Source: JBGPGW01 sp041484095
Lineage (GTDB): Bacteria > Pseudomonadota > Alphaproteobacteria > CADEGL01
DNA: 6,261 nucleotides
NCBI GenBank assembly: GCA_041484095.1
Contig: JBGPGW010000214.1
Span: 1-6,261, forward strand
Reading direction: 5' to 3'
In this document: piece by piece, positions 5,257-6,261 of the stretch
Layout: each line of letters starts with the position of its first letter
Numbering within the stretch: the stretch's first letter is position 1
The notes under the pieces: generated by a model
Databases searched by the model: none
Told to the model about the DNA's origin: nothing
The model's input: the letters and a program-made list of their open reading frames with translations, nothing else
Position numbers and translations under genes: made by a program

Positions 5257-6261
5257 ATGTCGAACGCCACGCGCAAGCTCACCGCCATCTTGAGCGCCGA
5301 TGCCGTCGGTTTCAGCCGCCTAATGGGGCGGGACGAGGTCGGCACGCACCGCAATCTTCAAGACGACAGGCGCGTCATCGACGCGCTCATCGCCACGCAT
5401 AACGGGCGCATCGTCGGGACGGCGGGCGACAGCGTGCTCGCGGATTTCGCGAGCGTCGTCGAGGCCTTGCGTTGCGCGGTCGCCATCCAGCAGGCGCTGG
5501 GGGAGCAAAACGCGAAGCGGGCGCTCGACGAGCGTCTCGAGTTCCGCATCGGGCTCAATCTCGGCGATGTGATCGTGGATGGAGACACCATCTTCGGCGA
5601 CGGCGTCAATGTCGCGGCGCGCCTCCAGAGCCTGGCCCGGCCCGGCGGCATCTGCATCTCGGCCAGCGTGCATGAGCAGGTCCGGAACAAGCTGGCGCTC
5701 CGCTATCGGTCGCGCGGCGAGCAGCGGGTCAAGAACATCGAGGATCCGGTGTGCGCCTACGACGTGGAGTGGGGAACGGAGGCGACCCCGCGCCGGCATC
5801 GCGCGCGCCGCGCGGGCGCCGTCCGGCGCCCCTTGCTCTGGGCGGGGACGGTTCTTGCCGTCCTTCTGGTCGGGCTCGGCGTCTGGCAGTGGCGTGCGAC
5901 GCGGACGGTCGAAGCCGGCCGGCCGGCCGTGGCCGTGCTGTCATTCGAGAATCAGAGCGGCGACGCCCATGATGATTATTTCGCCGACGGCATCACGGAG
6001 GACATCATCGGCGCGCTCGGCCGGTTCCCGGAACTGTCCGTCCTCTCGAAGAATGCGGTCGCCGTGTACAAGGGCCAGGCCGTTGCGCCCGATGTCCTCG
6101 GTCGCGCGCTCGGCGCGCGCTATCTCGTCGAGGGCAGCGGGCGCAAGACGGCGGAGCGCGTCCGCGACAGCGTGCGGCTCACCGATGCGACCCGCGGCGT
6201 GGTCCTTTGGTCGGACAATTTCGACCGGGAGGCGAAGGATGTGTTCGCGGTGCAGGACGAC
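5257..6261 (+). CDS. class III adenylate/guanylate cyclase with membrane segment and TolB-like domain (runs off the right edge)
   Basis: 335 codons are visible, without a stop before the window end. Residues 6-140 are a class III nucleotidyl cyclase domain, which would make a cyclic nucleotide from NTP. Asp15 in SADAVGFSRL and Asp58 in TAGDSVLADF sit where the two metal-binding aspartates belong. Asn118 and Arg122 in GVNVAARL match the catalytic Asn and Arg. The residues that usually recognise adenine, a Lys before TxGD and an Asp seven before the Asn, are Gly54 and Thr111 here. A basic stretch (179-191) leads into one membrane span at about 192-210, so the cyclase would be cytoplasmic at the N-terminus. 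From 223 on, AVAVLSFENQSGD and YFADGITEDI (241-250) mark a TolB/FlgO-like domain, often followed by TPRs in this family. The ATG at 5257 has no clear ribosome site. An in-frame GTG at 5206 is an alternative, but ten residues before the first strand is normal for relatives. Confidence 0.9.
   Translation, partial: MSNATRKLTAILSADAVGFSRLMGRDEVGTHRNLQDDRRVIDALIATHNGRIVGTAGDSVLADFASVVEALRCAVAIQQALGEQNAKRALDERLEFRIGLNLGDVIVDGDTIFGDGVNVAARLQSLARPGGICISASVHEQVRNKLALRYRSRGEQRVKNIEDPVCAYDVEWGTEATPRRHRARRAGAVRRPLLWAGTVLAVLLVGLGVWQWRATRTVEAGRPAVAVLSFENQSGDAHDDYFADGITEDIIGALGRFPELSVLSKNAVAVYKGQAVAPDVLGRALGARYLVEGSGRKTAERVRDSVRLTDATRGVVLWSDNFDREAKDVFAVQDD

Overview
The window is GC-rich, densely coding bacterial DNA. 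Signal peptides, start-site signals and codon use are proteobacterial. The class III cyclase fused to a TolB-like domain and the paired secreted YHS-domain proteins suggest an alphaproteobacterium, perhaps Hyphomicrobiales or Rhodospirillales. That placement is inferred from gene families, not from a marker gene. There is no rRNA, tRNA, insertion sequence or CRISPR array. No gene-free stretch exceeds 300 bases; the longest gaps are 529-765, 3794-4018 and 5046-5256.

Left part (1-3336): the 5' portion of an M24-type (creatinase/prolidase/ectoine-hydrolase-like) enzyme gene runs leftward off the window. It diverges from a complete three-gene ABC importer operon of the nitrate/sulfonate/taurine/thiamine-precursor class. 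The operon order is permease (766-1536), periplasmic NMT1/THI5-like binding protein (1580-2557) and ATPase (2566-3336). Together they should take up one small organic molecule, whose identity the sequence does not show. The divergent arrangement makes a link between the imported compound and the amide- or peptide-cleaving enzyme plausible, but this is inference. A candidate promoter and a GC-rich hairpin lie in the operon leader.

Middle part (3350-5045): three leftward genes converge on the ABC operon. Two are paralogous secreted YHS-domain proteins of identical length (147 aa), about 55% identical over the mature part without gaps. The third is a GNAT-family acetyltransferase. Between or at the ends of these genes are GC-rich inverted repeats that may act as terminators, although none has a T-run.

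Right part (5257-6261): the 5' portion of a class III nucleotidyl cyclase continues past the window end. It has a catalytic domain, one membrane segment and the start of a TolB-like domain. Metal-binding and catalytic residues are retained, but the two positions that normally recognise adenine are not the canonical ones.

I see no clearly new biological system. The points most worth following up are the cyclase active-site substitutions, the YHS pair, the unknown substrate of the importer with its divergent M24 enzyme, and a perfect 10-bp inverted repeat at the convergent gene ends.
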